Origin: Haloimpatiens massiliensis
Lineage (GTDB): Bacteria > Bacillota > Clostridia > Clostridiales > Clostridiaceae
Assembly (NCBI RefSeq): GCF_900184255.1
Contig: NZ_LT854640.1
Location: 1,448,156 to 1,512,155, forward strand
Length of the DNA: 64,000 bases
Direction: 5' to 3'
Shown: piece after piece, positions 18,746 to 27,573 of the stretch
Layout: the number at the start of each line of letters is the position of its first letter
Numbering within the stretch: the first letter of the stretch is position 1
Notes under the pieces: model-generated
What the model was told of the DNA's origin: nothing
The model's input: the letters and a program-made list of their open reading frames with translations, nothing else
The model's database searches: none
Program-made: the position numbers and the translations under genes

Positions 18746-19417
18746 ATGAAAAAGAAAGTTTTATTTAAAAATATTGCGTTCACATTAGCATTTTCTACAG
18801 TTATGTTAATAGGAGGCAATGTTGCCCATGTATATGCTGCTGAACCGATAACAAAAGACATTGATATGGCACAAATGACAGATATTGATATGATACAAAC
18901 TATAAATATTAATAATTTTAAAGAATCTACTGAAAAAGTTAGTAGAACTATTACTATTACTGATTTAAATATAATTTTCCACAAAAATAAAGCTTTTAAT
19001 GAAGGGTTTACAAATAAAGAAGTTAAAACACTAAATTCTCTATACACTGAAATGAATGAAATGATAAAGAACAATGAGGTATCCATTGTTAAAACATCAA
19101 CTGGTAACTATGATATAAAACTTAATGATATTACTAAACTTATGGAACATAATGATAATCTAGTTAAAACACGTTCTGTAATTACTAAAAGATGGTATGA
19201 ATATGATTTCTATTTTTCTGCTCGCCAATGTGGTGCTGCAGTTGCAGGGGTATTAGGCCTAACAGGTCATGTTCCGGAAGCAATAGCTACAACAGTTGCT
19301 GCTGGAGTTATGGGACTAGGTTCATCTTATTTATGGTATTGTTCTAATTGCAATGGACTTGATGCAAGTTATAATTACGTAACTGGAGTTTCTTTTAAAA
19401 GAAACAATAATTGTTAA
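18746..19417 (+). CDS. Secreted protein, bacteriocin precursor-like
   Basis: 223 aa. N-terminal signal peptide: MKKKVLFKNIAFTLAFSTVM, then GGNVAHVYAAEP with a probable cut after VYA. A long polar middle part is followed by a compact C-terminal region of about 75 residues rich in Gly and Ala with four cysteines (ARQCGAAVAGVLGLTGHVPE, LWYCSNCNGL, final NNC). A propeptide plus Cys-rich, Gly/Ala-rich C-terminus, directly followed by a two-span membrane protein, is the layout of large-precursor bacteriocins such as the halocin C8-like or SdpC-like type. GGGTGAT precedes the ATG. The killing function is inferred. Confidence 0.5.
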   Translation: MKKKVLFKNIAFTLAFSTVMLIGGNVAHVYAAEPITKDIDMAQMTDIDMIQTININNFKESTEKVSRTITITDLNIIFHKNKAFNEGFTNKEVKTLNSLYTEMNEMIKNNEVSIVKTSTGNYDIKLNDITKLMEHNDNLVKTRSVITKRWYEYDFYFSARQCGAAVAGVLGLTGHVPEAIATTVAAGVMGLGSSYLWYCSNCNGLDASYNYVTGVSFKRNNNC

Positions 19418-19419
19418 TT

Positions 19420-19641
19420 ATGAGAAACAATAAAATTTATATTCTAATTTTAAATATATTAATAATAATTATTACCGCTCTATTACTCCTTACTAATTAC
19501 TTTAAAAACAAGATTGTAGTAATTAATACTTTATATGATAATTTGTTAATTTTGTATGGAGTTTTTTATATAGGTATAATAATATTTGCGGTAGTTATAG
19601 CTATTGTTAACTTTAAAAATAAGAATAAAAATTCTAATTAA
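19420..19641 (+). CDS. Small two-span membrane protein, immunity-like
   Basis: 73 aa from ATG 19420, three bases after the stop of the secreted protein; a TTG at 19411 in frame is less likely. Two hydrophobic spans (ILILNILIIIITALLLLTNY and VFYIGIIIFAVVIAIV) with a basic tail. The tight pairing suggests an immunity protein for the upstream product. No family recognised. Confidence 0.5.
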   Translation: MRNNKIYILILNILIIIITALLLLTNYFKNKIVVINTLYDNLLILYGVFYIGIIIFAVVIAIVNFKNKNKNSN

Positions 19642-19793
19642 TATTTTTATGAAAACCCTAGATTTTTAAATACAAAAAACACCTAATAATCCTAATAATC
19701 ATATTCACTGTAAGGAAATAGATTAAAACATTGAATAAATTATAAAAAAGCATAAATTTTTTATGCTTTTTTCATTTTTGTCTATAAATAAAA

Positions 19794-20234
19794 CCACCTG
19801 CTATGCAGGTGTGTTCAGAAAAGCTTAAGCGTTGAAAAAAAATACCTCACTTTGATAAAATAGAATTGGTTTCGTCAGCCAATCTAAAATCAAAGGAGGT
19901 ATTGCCCAAAATGGACAATAATAGTTTAGCACATACTAAGTGGAGATGTAAATATCATATAGTATTTGCGCCTAAATATAGAAGGAAAGAAATATATGGA
20001 GAAAAGAAATAGGAAAAATATTGAGAACGTTATGTGAATGGAAGGGAGTAGAAATAATAGAAGTCAATGCATGTAAAGATCATATACATATGCTTGTATC
20101 AATACCACCAAAAATGAGTGTATCAGGATTTGTAGGGTTTTTAAAAGGAAAAAGTAGTTTAATGATATTTGAGAAATTTGCAAATTTAAAATATAGGTAT
20201 GGAAACAGACATTTTTGGTGTAGAGGTTATTATG
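19794..20234 (+). pseudogene. tnpA: IS200-family element, left half, tnpA split by the ICE
   Basis: The subterminal left hairpin is CACCTGC, TAT, GCAGGTG (19795-19811). tnpA starts at ATG 19911 after AAAGGAGG (DNNSLAHTKWRCKYHIVFAP). It has a frameshift near 20010 and continues with DHIHMLVSIPP, the HUH motif of Y1 transposases, to GNRHFWCRGYY, where the ICE begins at TATG 20231-20234. The rest of tnpA resumes at 58356. The frameshift shows that the element was already inactive or became so after insertion. Confidence 0.88.
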
Positions 20235-20243
20235 AGTGTTATA

Positions 20244-20255
20244 TATTAGGAAAAC
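20244..20255 (+). other. ICE left-end inverted repeat
   Basis: TATTAGGAAAAC, present in inverse orientation at 58333-58344. Each lies about 10 bases inside the TATG crossover. Likely part of the recombinase binding site. Confidence 0.7.
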
Positions 20256-20283
20256 CAACAAGCTCTGTTCGTGTGTAGGTGTC

Positions 20284-21963
20284 TTATCCTACCTGTAAAT
20301 GCGAGTTGACTTCGATATACTGGATAATGCGGCGCAGCTCGTCGGCAAACTTAAACCGTATGCTTATGTCGCCGCCCTCGTATACTTTGATATGGTCAAC
20401 CAGTTCGATTAAGATTTCTCTTGTCAGCTTGTCGATGTTCTCGTGTTTTCGGAAAGTTGCTAAAAAAGGATTTTCGGTGTCAATGCCATTTTCCAGTTCG
20501 TCCCGCTCTTTTTTCAGATTGGCAATCACTGTGCCAATGGCTTCATTTTGCTGTTCATAATCTTCACTCATGTGGCGGTAATCATTATGTGTGATATGAC
20601 CGTCTTTCCAGTCCTGATAAAGTGCTTGCTTGTACCGCATGATTTTGGTAAGCTCTTTTTCTTTTGCGGTAATCAGTTCATTCAGCCGTATCGACTGGCT
20701 TTTTTTGAGCGGAGCCAAGTTAATTTTTGATACAATGGCGGAATAGCTGACTGCAAGATGTACCTGTTGCCGGATTGCATAGAGTACAGCCGCTTCAAGC
20801 CTTGTGCTTTTAATAGAGTGCATAGTGCAGGCTTTTTTAGAAAGGCTCTTATATGTTCCGCATTGGTAGTAAACGTACAATTCCTTGCTTGCTATCCGCG
20901 ACATTGCCCGGCCACAATCCGCACAGCGGAGAAAGCCGCTAAACAGATAAAGCTGTTTCTGTTTTGGAGAAGTGCGGGTGTCACGCTTTAGCAGTTGCTT
21001 AACCTTTTCAAAGGCTTCGCGGTCAATAATCGGTTCATGGGTATTCGGGACAACAATCCAGTCTTTTTCAGGTACAGCTTCGATTTTGTGTATCTTGTAG
21101 CTTTTCACACGGTTTCGCCCCTGTGCCATATCTCCAACATAGACGGGATTTTTCAGCATATTGCTGATAGTAATGGTACTCCACATGGGCTGTGTCTGTC
21201 CGTTGGGGCATTTGTACTTTAATCCCTGACTTTGCTTGTAAACGGAAGGACACATAACACCGTGGTCGTTCAGATGATTCACAATAGCCCTGACGGTCAT
21301 ACCGCTTAGACACATGGAAAAAATCTTCTTTACCACTTCGGCGGCTTCATGGTCTACCAACAAAGCGTGTTTATCATTGGGGTCTTTGATGTAGCCATAG
21401 GGGGCATAGGAGCCAATAAATTCGCCATTACGTTTCTTGTAGTCAAACACCTGACGGATTTTCTTTGAAGTTTGGTAACAATACTGGTCGTTCATTACGT
21501 TCGTTATAGGAACAAGAATACTTGATACGCTGTCAGGGTTCAAATAACTGTCTACGCCCTCTGCCAAGCTGATAAAGCGTACATTCATCTGAACAAACAA
21601 ATTTTCAATCAGGCTCCCGGCGTCCGTATAGTTACGGGAAAGACGGGAAAGGTCTTTGACAATCACGCAGTTTACCTTTTTCGCGTAAATGTCGGCCAGC
21701 AGTCTTTGAAAATCTGCCCGGTTCGTGTCTGTACCTGTGCAACCGTCATCAACATAGGTTTCGGCGCTTTCAAATTCATCAAGGTGCTGTCTGTAATAAT
21801 CATCAAGCAACTTTTTTTGATTGGTGACACTGTTGCTGTCGTCCTTGCCACGATTCAAGTCCTCTTTGGATAACCGGATATATTTTGCAAGATTCCACCG
21901 TGTAGGATTATACGAAAATTGAGAAACAGCAGTATTTGTTTCCCTGTTTTTGGTTCGTGCCAT
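20284..21963 (-). CDS. Large serine recombinase (ICE integrase/excisionase)
   Basis: Catalyses excision and integration of the ICE. 559 aa with the resolvase domain (catalytic Ser32 in KYIRLSKED, RLSRNYTDAG near 107), the recombinase domain (SYAPYGYIKDPNDK onward), the zinc ribbon CADCGRAMSR with YYQCGTY, and a C-terminal coiled region. Length fits TndX/TnpX-type enzymes. Its stop lies only about 50 bp from the left end of the element, as usual for an integrase gene. The ATG has GGAAGGAGG upstream. Intact. Confidence 0.95.
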   Translation of the reverse strand: MARTKNRETNTAVSQFSYNPTRWNLAKYIRLSKEDLNRGKDDSNSVTNQKKLLDDYYRQHLDEFESAETYVDDGCTGTDTNRADFQRLLADIYAKKVNCVIVKDLSRLSRNYTDAGSLIENLFVQMNVRFISLAEGVDSYLNPDSVSSILVPITNVMNDQYCYQTSKKIRQVFDYKKRNGEFIGSYAPYGYIKDPNDKHALLVDHEAAEVVKKIFSMCLSGMTVRAIVNHLNDHGVMCPSVYKQSQGLKYKCPNGQTQPMWSTITISNMLKNPVYVGDMAQGRNRVKSYKIHKIEAVPEKDWIVVPNTHEPIIDREAFEKVKQLLKRDTRTSPKQKQLYLFSGFLRCADCGRAMSRIASKELYVYYQCGTYKSLSKKACTMHSIKSTRLEAAVLYAIRQQVHLAVSYSAIVSKINLAPLKKSQSIRLNELITAKEKELTKIMRYKQALYQDWKDGHITHNDYRHMSEDYEQQNEAIGTVIANLKKERDELENGIDTENPFLATFRKHENIDKLTREILIELVDHIKVYEGGDISIRFKFADELRRIIQYIEVNSHLQVG

Positions 21964-22103
21964 GCTTCCTCCTTCCTATCACATTACACTTACATTATAC
22001 CATTTCAGCATAATGCGAACAATGTTGTCGAGGGCTTAAAAATACTGTTAGATAGCTGATATTACCGACTTCGGGCCAAGTTGGCCCGAAGTGACATGAC
22101 CGA

Positions 22104-22367
22104 TTACAGGCCGCTTTTCTGCCGTATAAGAAAGTTTGTAATTACATCCTGCAAGGGGGGGCCGTCCTCCGGGAACTCTACCTTTACCGCAGTATCTCCA
22201 TGACGGAAGCAGTAAGGGTTTTTTACCTGCTTCAAAATATGTGCCGCACGTTCCCTTTGAGGCAGGCTGTTATCAAAGTCGATTCCGCTAACATCTGTCA
22301 ACTGTGATTTATCCACTGTGGCAATATCCACATCTTGCATTGTGATGATCTGTTCCAGATTTACCAT
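22104..22367 (-). CDS. Small ICE protein, DUF6870-like
   Basis: 87 aa; I place the start at ATG 22367 (MVNLEQIITMQDVDIATVDK) because GGAGG lies 9 bases upstream. The C-terminal half (ERAAHILKQVKNPYCFRHGD, TAVKVEFPEDGPPLQDVI) is the conserved part of a short protein family common in Tn1549-like elements. Role unknown. A palindrome copy lies 12 bp after its stop. Confidence 0.6.
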   Translation of the reverse strand: MVNLEQIITMQDVDIATVDKSQLTDVSGIDFDNSLPQRERAAHILKQVKNPYCFRHGDTAVKVEFPEDGPPLQDVITNFLIRQKSGL

Positions 22368-22508
22368 CGCTTTGTGCCTCCTTCTCAAATGAAAAATGTA
22401 CTTTATGTTTCCTGCTGTCCTATGAGGAAACATAAACAGTCACCACTTTATAAGCAAAAGTGATGGCTGTTAATCTTTCCTCATACTTCGGGCCGAGTTG
22501 GCCCGAAG

Positions 22509-22709
22509 TCAATAGGGACTGTTCCGGTAATGCCCGTCTGCTTCGTGAATGGATTTGAAGTCAAATCTTTCGTTCAGTTCCATAACCACGCGCCGAATAT
22601 CATCAGAGCTAAAACCACAGCTTTCCATTGCCCAAATGACATAGCCGCGACAAGCATTGTTGCTCCACGGTTCAGGCAGTATTTCCGATAAATTCATATC
22701 TTTTTCCAT
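22509..22709 (-). CDS. Small ICE protein, hypothetical
   Basis: 66 aa from ATG 22709 with AGGAG upstream (MEKDMNLSEILPEPWSNNAC). Acidic and soluble; no known domain recognised. The stop codon directly touches palindrome copy 22485-22509. It lies between the recombinase side and the sigma factor, the regulatory segment of such elements. Confidence 0.5.
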   Translation of the reverse strand: MEKDMNLSEILPEPWSNNACRGYVIWAMESCGFSSDDIRRVVMELNERFDFKSIHEADGHYRNSPY

Positions 22710-22740
22710 TTCGATTCTCCTATGCCAGAATAGGGGGAGT

Positions 22741-22791
22741 GCCGCGCCGGGAAAGAATGGGCTGTCATTAGACAGAAATGCCCGGCGCGGC
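22741..22791. other. Strong GC-rich hairpin in a non-coding ICE segment
   Basis: Outer stem GCCGCGCCGGG / CCCGGCGCGGC (11 bp) encloses an inner stem CTGTC, ATTA, GACAG (22762-22775). The flanking 22710-23160 holds no convincing gene. Could be a terminator, a processed leader or a binding structure. Confidence 0.6.
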
Positions 22792-23463
22792 CTCCTATAT
22801 GGTAAATAAGAGGATAACCCGGACAGGCGGCGGCAACCGCCCTCATGGGAATTTCACCCCGCCCCATGCTGATGGCGCGACGGTCAATACTGTGACGCGT
22901 TCAAACCGTAAGTATCATTGTACCAATCAAAAGATTATCGCCGGGTAGATTGCCATATCTGCTCTGTCACAGTTGGTAGGAATCGCTCACGCTCCGTTTG
23001 GTTTTTCCCCCTTTCAACGGGCGGTTTTGGCGTACCCTGTGGCTTGGCTCCCTTTTGATTGAACGTATCCGGGTTATCTGTATTCAGTTGTCAAAGAACG
23101 GCAGATGGAGAAAAAACTCCTTCTAATAGCCATGTGATTTGAAAAGCAAATTCGGAACTGGAAATTAAGACTTTTTCAAAAATTTCTCCATGCTTTTCAA
23201 CCCTTTCTCAATAGCAACTCTGACGGCTTTTTCATTTATACCCTCTGCCCGTGCAATATCGGATTTACTCATACCGAGTATGTAATGGGCATAAATTCGT
23301 TTTCCTTGCTTGTCCGGCAAGTAAGCGATTGCGGAGTGCAGTTGTTCGGAAGTAATTTTACGCTCGTAAATCTCGCAAGGGGAAACTCTCTAACCCCATA
23401 ACAGTATTCGACAGTATCTAACGACCATGATAAAATAAGAGTATCACATGGAGGTTAGAAGAT

Positions 23464-23757
23464 ATGAGTAGAAGAAAATACACTTTAGAAGAAAAGATAG
23501 GAATGATAGAAGAATTAAATAGTGGTTTAACTAATGCACAGGTTTGTAAGAAACATGGAATATCATCATCTACACTTAGTACATTTAAAAGACAGCTTGC
23601 TGTAATAAATGCTACTGAACCAGAAAATTATAAAGCTACCGCTAAGGAAAAAGCCTTAGCTGATGAAAATAGAAAGCTTAAAGAGCTTTTAGGTAAAAAA
23701 GAGTTGGAACTTGATATGTTACAGGATTTATTAAAAAAAAAGAAATACCTGAAATAG
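23464..23757 (+). CDS. IS3-family OrfA (helix-turn-helix)
   Basis: 97 aa, ATG after GGAGG. N-terminal HTH (MSRRKYTLEEKIGMIEEL, AQVCKKHGISSSTLSTFKRQ) and a C-terminal leucine-zipper-like helix. The end carries a run of nine A then G (23733-23742), a classic -1 slippery site that would fuse OrfA to OrfB, since the OrfB frame is open back to this run. Confidence 0.88.
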   Translation: MSRRKYTLEEKIGMIEELNSGLTNAQVCKKHGISSSTLSTFKRQLAVINATEPENYKATAKEKALADENRKLKELLGKKELELDMLQDLLKKKKYLK

Positions 23758-23822
23758 CTGATAAAATATCATTAGCAAAAGAATATAGTGAAAAAGGGCT
23801 TAAGTTAGCTAGAGCATGTAAA

Positions 23823-24647
23823 TTGCTCCAAATATCAAGAACTTCTTGTTACCCTAGAAAAAAGGCTGAAAGAAATGAAAGTACGCCTACGGCTAAAGTC
23901 GGAAGACCCATACCTGGGTATTCATATGGTATAAATAATTGCATAGTAGATGATTCAATTATTGAAACACTCTTACATGAAGCATGTGAAAAATATCCTT
24001 TCTATGGATATAAGAAAATCACTAAAATTCTTCGTAAGAAGCATGGATTAAAAATCAATGCTAAGAAAGTGTATAGATTGTCTAAAAAACTAGGTTTACT
24101 TCTACCATATGTTAAACATACAAAGCAAGGCCATTTAGCCGTAGCAAGAGAAATAACGGGAATGAATCAACTATGGCAAATAGATATAAAATATGTAAGA
24201 TCAATTAATGGGCAGTTTATAGTGTTAACAGACATTATAGATGTCTACACTAGAAAACTAGTAGGTAAGGAAATAACTAAAACTGCAACTACAAATGACG
24301 CTTTAGTAGCTATACAAAGGGCATTAAAAGAAAATAATGTTACTAGAAATATAGTTCTAAGAAGTGATAATGGTCCGCAATTTACCTCTGTAAAATTTGA
24401 ACATTTCTGTAAAACTAATAACATATATCATGAGCTTATACCAACAAACTCACCTAACTATAATGCTCATATAGAATCCTTTCACGCCTTACTTGAAAAG
24501 GAATGTATAACTTGGAATGAAATTAGAGATTTTACCAATGGCTATATGCTAATTAATGACTACATAAAGTTTTATAATGATGAAAGAATTCATGGTAGCT
24601 TAGATTATATGAGTCCAAATGAATTTATAAAAAAAACTATGAATTAG
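23823..24647 (+). CDS. IS3-family OrfB transposase (rve, DDE)
   Basis: 274 aa as read from TTG 23823; the frame is open upstream to the slippery run in orfA, so the real product is probably an OrfAB fusion. HTH_21 region (ACEKYPFYGYKKITKILRKK) then integrase core with WQIDIKYV, LRSDNGPQFTS and HIESFHALLEKE. Intact. Confidence 0.9.
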   Translation: MLQISRTSCYPRKKAERNESTPTAKVGRPIPGYSYGINNCIVDDSIIETLLHEACEKYPFYGYKKITKILRKKHGLKINAKKVYRLSKKLGLLLPYVKHTKQGHLAVAREITGMNQLWQIDIKYVRSINGQFIVLTDIIDVYTRKLVGKEITKTATTNDALVAIQRALKENNVTRNIVLRSDNGPQFTSVKFEHFCKTNNIYHELIPTNSPNYNAHIESFHALLEKECITWNEIRDFTNGYMLINDYIKFYNDERIHGSLDYMSPNEFIKKTMN

Positions 24648-25033
24648 TTAGTATTCGTTAGAAAATGTTAATAATTGAGGGAGCAATCCGGAAAGGGATT
24701 CAAAAAGAATATCCTTTTCGATCCCGTCGTCAGCGTCCAGCGAATAGTGGGCTTTGTTATAGAAGCGGCGGCGAATGTAGTTTTTCTCCAAACGTTCTGC
24801 TTCCAGCAAAGCGTCCTTGATTTCATCTGATATCTCAACAAAAAAGTCTGAATTATAAAACGGGTAATAATCCCGCAGATTGATTTTTGCCATAAGGCGT
24901 TCCTCCATTTCGATTTTTTAGGGAATAGTGAATCGAAATGGAGCGGGAGGGGAACGACAGCGAGGTCGGACTTCGGGCCAAGTTGGCCCGAAGTGACAAG
25001 GCTTGTTCCATACGTTGTCAGTGAAAAAAGGAT

Positions 25034-25102
25034 ACAAAAAAACACCTTTACGCAAATTAGCGCGAAAGGTGTCGAATAAAAAATGGGCGCAATAGCCGCC
25101 CA
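25034..25102 (-). terminator. Two successive terminator/attenuator hairpins
   Basis: Reading leftward: TGGGCG / CGCCCA (25084-25102) followed by T-rich sequence, then ACACCTTT / AAAGGTGT (25042-25072) followed by a run of seven T. They lie downstream of a short leader-like ORF (25148-25210) and upstream of the sigma gene. Confidence 0.65.
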
Positions 25103-25147
25103 CAAGTTGATATAATACTTTTAAACTATGTAAATGAAATTTTTCTG

Positions 25148-25210
25148 CTATATTAAACCGTCACAATATGGCGGCGTTTCTCTCAGAGAAAAAAATGCTT
25201 TGGGGTACAT
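25148..25210 (-). CDS. Leader peptide-like ORF (20 aa)
   Basis: ATG 25210 with a perfect AAGGAGG 5 bases upstream; encodes MYPKAFFSLRETPPYCDGLI. Two terminator-like hairpins follow. This is the form of a translation-controlled attenuator seen before ribosomal protection resistance genes; here no resistance gene follows, only palindrome 24970 and the broken sigma gene. Could be a left-over regulatory region. Confidence 0.45.
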   Translation of the reverse strand: MYPKAFFSLRETPPYCDGLI

Positions 25211-25348
25211 AAAAACCTCCTTATCCCAAAGCCGCCAGAATAAGAAGAATTACAGGTATACTCTTTCCGATTTTTAACGGAAAATGACGGCTTTGTATGT
25301 CTGTTAAATTTGTCAGCAATCGTATAACAGAAAATTGTTATATGAAAA

Positions 25349-25390
25349 GAGCCGATAATCAAGAGATATGTACTCATTGATTATCGGCTC
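25349..25390. terminator. Bidirectional terminator hairpin
   Basis: Perfect 14-bp stem GAGCCGATAATCAA / TTGATTATCGGCTC, overlapping the stop region of the KTR protein gene. Confidence 0.75.
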
Positions 25391-25575
25391 TGCGTCTTTG
25401 CGTCTGGCTCTTTGATAACTGACATATTGAGTTGTAGCACATTGATTAGAGATTCTTGTTTACATTTGGGACAGTATAGGGGGAAGTTTTCGAGGATTGT
25501 ATCTTTCCTAATTTTCAGTCTTGTTTTATTGCCACATATAGGACATAGTAACCATTGAACTTCAATCATTATCAC
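25381..25575 (-). CDS. Cysteine-rich KTR-domain protein
   Basis: 64 aa; two CxxC knuckles (LLCPICGNKTRLKIRKDT and LYCPKCKQESLINV) form a zinc ribbon with the KTR signature. Such small proteins travel with resistance cassettes in firmicute ICEs; role unknown. The start may be ATG 25575 or 25569 (GGGGG-type site upstream). Its neighbourhood here is resistance cargo. Confidence 0.75.
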   Translation of the reverse strand: MIMIEVQWLLCPICGNKTRLKIRKDTILENFPLYCPKCKQESLINVLQLNMSVIKEPDAKTQSR

Positions 25576-25598
25576 CCCCTACATCATTTCATTAGTTG

Positions 25599-25727
25599 CT
25601 ATTTTTCTGCTCTAATAATTACTGTTCCACAATTTTGATACAAAACTTCAACCGTTTTAAAACCGGCGTTTTTCATAAGTTCAAATTGATGTACCAATGT
25701 CAGTGGAATATCAATTTGTATAAACAT
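25599..25727 (-). pseudogene. SAM-dependent methyltransferase C-terminal relic
   Basis: 42 codons (MFIQIDIPLTLVHQFELMKN, AGFKTVEVLYQNCGTVIIRAEK) matching the last strand-helix-strand of class I methyltransferases. No SAM motif remains, and an in-frame TAA lies just upstream. It is joined at 25733-25835 to another tail-like frame (YCDEEEALCLKEYEYKRKQN) of unknown origin. Confidence 0.55.
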
Positions 25728-25809
25728 ATCTTAGGGTGTATTATTTTGCTTGCGCTTATATTCGTATTCCTTAAGGCAAAGCGCTTCCTCTTCATCGCAA
25801 TAGGCAAAT

Positions 25810-26673
25810 CTAGTATATTTCTGTTGCGTTGGACGGTAAGCTTTTAACGCGCTCAAGGTAGCTCTTGCTATTTCTTGCTTCTGTCAAATCGTAGGGGAAA
25901 TTTAATTTCTCACTTACCTCCAAAGAAATTTTCTGAAACAAATCGCACATGAGAAAAACAGCATCCCATATAGCGTTTATTTGTGCTTTCGAATAAGATT
26001 CTAAGTATTGTTCATAAATCCCTTTCGGCAAATACTTGTCCATGTATTTTGCGGATTTCCCTGCGCTGACTGAAAAATCATTATCAATCCCAATTTTCCA
26101 TTCCAGCAGCCGCCTAAGCATTGGCCTTATTTGAAAATTTATCATATCCATTGCATATGGAATCTCATTCCTCCATAATCCCTTCGCCACATTATTTAAA
26201 CACCACCAAAATTCATTACATGTACAATAGAATTGATTTGGCACCGGCTTTTTCACCCAATATTCTTCATCGGACAATACTTGTTTTTGAGGCATGATAT
26301 TGTCCTTGTCAACTAGTGTTTTATACAATTCTAGACTATTAAGTACATTTTCTAATGTCTTTACATGTAAATCCAATCTATTTCCATCAGTGAATTGAAT
26401 TAGCCAACCATAGCAATTTTCAACATCAGAAGTGTAGTAGATATTTTCCTCTGGATATTGCATATACAAGCGCTCACCAAATCGATCAATCCAGGCTTTG
26501 TCCTCTCTGAATGACCTTGTTTCTGTAACAACATATACAATATCATAATCTTGAAAGATATCTTTTGGTACATTTGGATTTGCACGTGAACCTTCTAAGT
26601 AGGCCGCACGAATGCGGACATCATTGTTGGCAACTGCTATGATTAAATCCATCATTTCTTTTTCTGATCGCAT
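25810..26673 (-). CDS. ant(6): Aminoglycoside 6-nucleotidyltransferase, ANT(6) family
   Basis: Transfers AMP to the 6-hydroxyl of streptomycin, giving streptomycin resistance. 287 aa, the usual family length; nucleotidyltransferase motif YLEGSRANPNVPKDIFQDYD (GSRxN and DxD near residues 27-45), followed by TDGNRLDLHV and the C-terminal helical half (FYCTCNEFWWCLNNVAKGLW). Start ATG 26673 with AAAGGAG upstream. Cytoplasmic. Intact, so resistance is expected if expressed. Sequence alone does not fix the allele. Confidence 0.9.
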   Translation of the reverse strand: MRSEKEMMDLIIAVANNDVRIRAAYLEGSRANPNVPKDIFQDYDIVYVVTETRSFREDKAWIDRFGERLYMQYPEENIYYTSDVENCYGWLIQFTDGNRLDLHVKTLENVLNSLELYKTLVDKDNIMPQKQVLSDEEYWVKKPVPNQFYCTCNEFWWCLNNVAKGLWRNEIPYAMDMINFQIRPMLRRLLEWKIGIDNDFSVSAGKSAKYMDKYLPKGIYEQYLESYSKAQINAIWDAVFLMCDLFQKISLEVSEKLNFPYDLTEARNSKSYLERVKSLPSNATEIY

Positions 26674-26726
26674 ACTGTGTCTCCTTTTATAGTGAAGATA
26701 AACTAAGTTATCCGGACAATTTTCTA

Positions 26727-27569
26727 TTATATCAACTTATGAAAATGCGGCCTCATATTCTCGTATGTACAATGATATCGAAATCCCATATCGAATAATA
26801 CTTTCTTGGTATTTTCAATATGTGCACCTAGCTGTCCTTTTTTATGACTGTCGCTTCCAATCGTGATAATCTCACCGCCTAATTTTTTATATAAAGTAAG
26901 TATATCTTTGGATGGTGTCATATCCGTAAGTCCATATCTGTAGGATGACGTATTTACTTCTATTCCTTTTCCATCACGAATGACAATTTTTAAAATTTCA
27001 TTAACTATGTCTGAAATCTTTTCAAACGGATATGTGCCATTTTTATCATATCTTATAATAATATCTAAATGTCCCAAAACACTATAATTTTTATATTGTT
27101 TTACAATTTCCAGCAGCTCTTGATAATATTTTTCGTTATATTCTTTCTGGCTCTTTCCTTTCTGAAAATCCTGTGTCCATAATTCCAAGTTATCTATTTG
27201 ATGCACAGATAGAATAATAAAATCAAATGGATATTTCACAAAGAGCTTTTCATATTGAGAAATTGTATGCACCTGTACTCCAAACTCCATTCCCTTTTTT
27301 ATAGCAATCAAGTCACCATATAAATATTGTAATTCCTTAATCGTCTCAAAATATTCTGGATAATACACATTTGCCATAGGCATACCATCGCGATATTGAA
27401 TTTCTTTCTTATCATTCCAGTCCAGCTTAACTCCATAATCTACATGATCCGTAAAACATATTTCTTCCATTTTTATTTGTATTGCATCTTTTACAACCTC
27501 TTCCATTTCATAAACAGAATCATCGCTAAATTCTGTGTGAACATGATAATCAGCAAACATTTTCTTCAT
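26727..27569 (-). CDS. PHP-domain histidinol-phosphatase-like protein
   Basis: Metal-dependent phosphoesterase related to HisK, which removes phosphate from histidinol phosphate. 280 aa; PHP motifs DYHVHTEFSDDS (first), ICFTDHVDYG (second), LSVHQID, GHLDIIIRYD and ITIGSDSH near the C-terminus. No other histidine genes are nearby, so a specific biosynthetic role is not supported here. The start overlaps the preceding MFS gene region (GAAGGG next to ATG 27569; ATG 27560 has better spacing), implying coupled expression with the transporter. Confidence 0.8.
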   Translation of the reverse strand: MKKMFADYHVHTEFSDDSVYEMEEVVKDAIQIKMEEICFTDHVDYGVKLDWNDKKEIQYRDGMPMANVYYPEYFETIKELQYLYGDLIAIKKGMEFGVQVHTISQYEKLFVKYPFDFIILSVHQIDNLELWTQDFQKGKSQKEYNEKYYQELLEIVKQYKNYSVLGHLDIIIRYDKNGTYPFEKISDIVNEILKIVIRDGKGIEVNTSSYRYGLTDMTPSKDILTLYKKLGGEIITIGSDSHKKGQLGAHIENTKKVLFDMGFRYHCTYENMRPHFHKLI

Positions 27570-27573
27570 CCCT

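Larger units (their letters stand above)
23386..24689 (+). mobile_element. IS3-family insertion sequence, complete
   Basis: About 1.3 kb flanked by a direct repeat GGAAA (23381-23385 and 24690-24694), which restores the sigma gene frame when one copy is removed. It carries orfA and orfB. Deleted relative at 1-326. Exact ends may differ by a base or two because the terminal inverted repeat is weak. Confidence 0.8.
23165..24893 (-). pseudogene. ICE sigma-70-like factor gene interrupted by an IS3-family element
   Basis: 5' part: ATG 24893 (GGAGG upstream) to 24690, encoding MAKINLRDYYPFYNSDFFVE through EKDILFESLS. 3' part: 23385 down to TAA 23165, encoding PCEIYERKITSEQLH, the region-4 like YLPDKQGKRIYAHYILGMSK and a final HTH (SDIARAEGINEKAVRVAI). 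The parts join in frame when the insert and one GGAAA repeat are removed. The intact protein would be a short sigma-factor-like regulator typical of Tn1549-like ICEs. The disruption probably abolishes that regulation. Confidence 0.85.
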
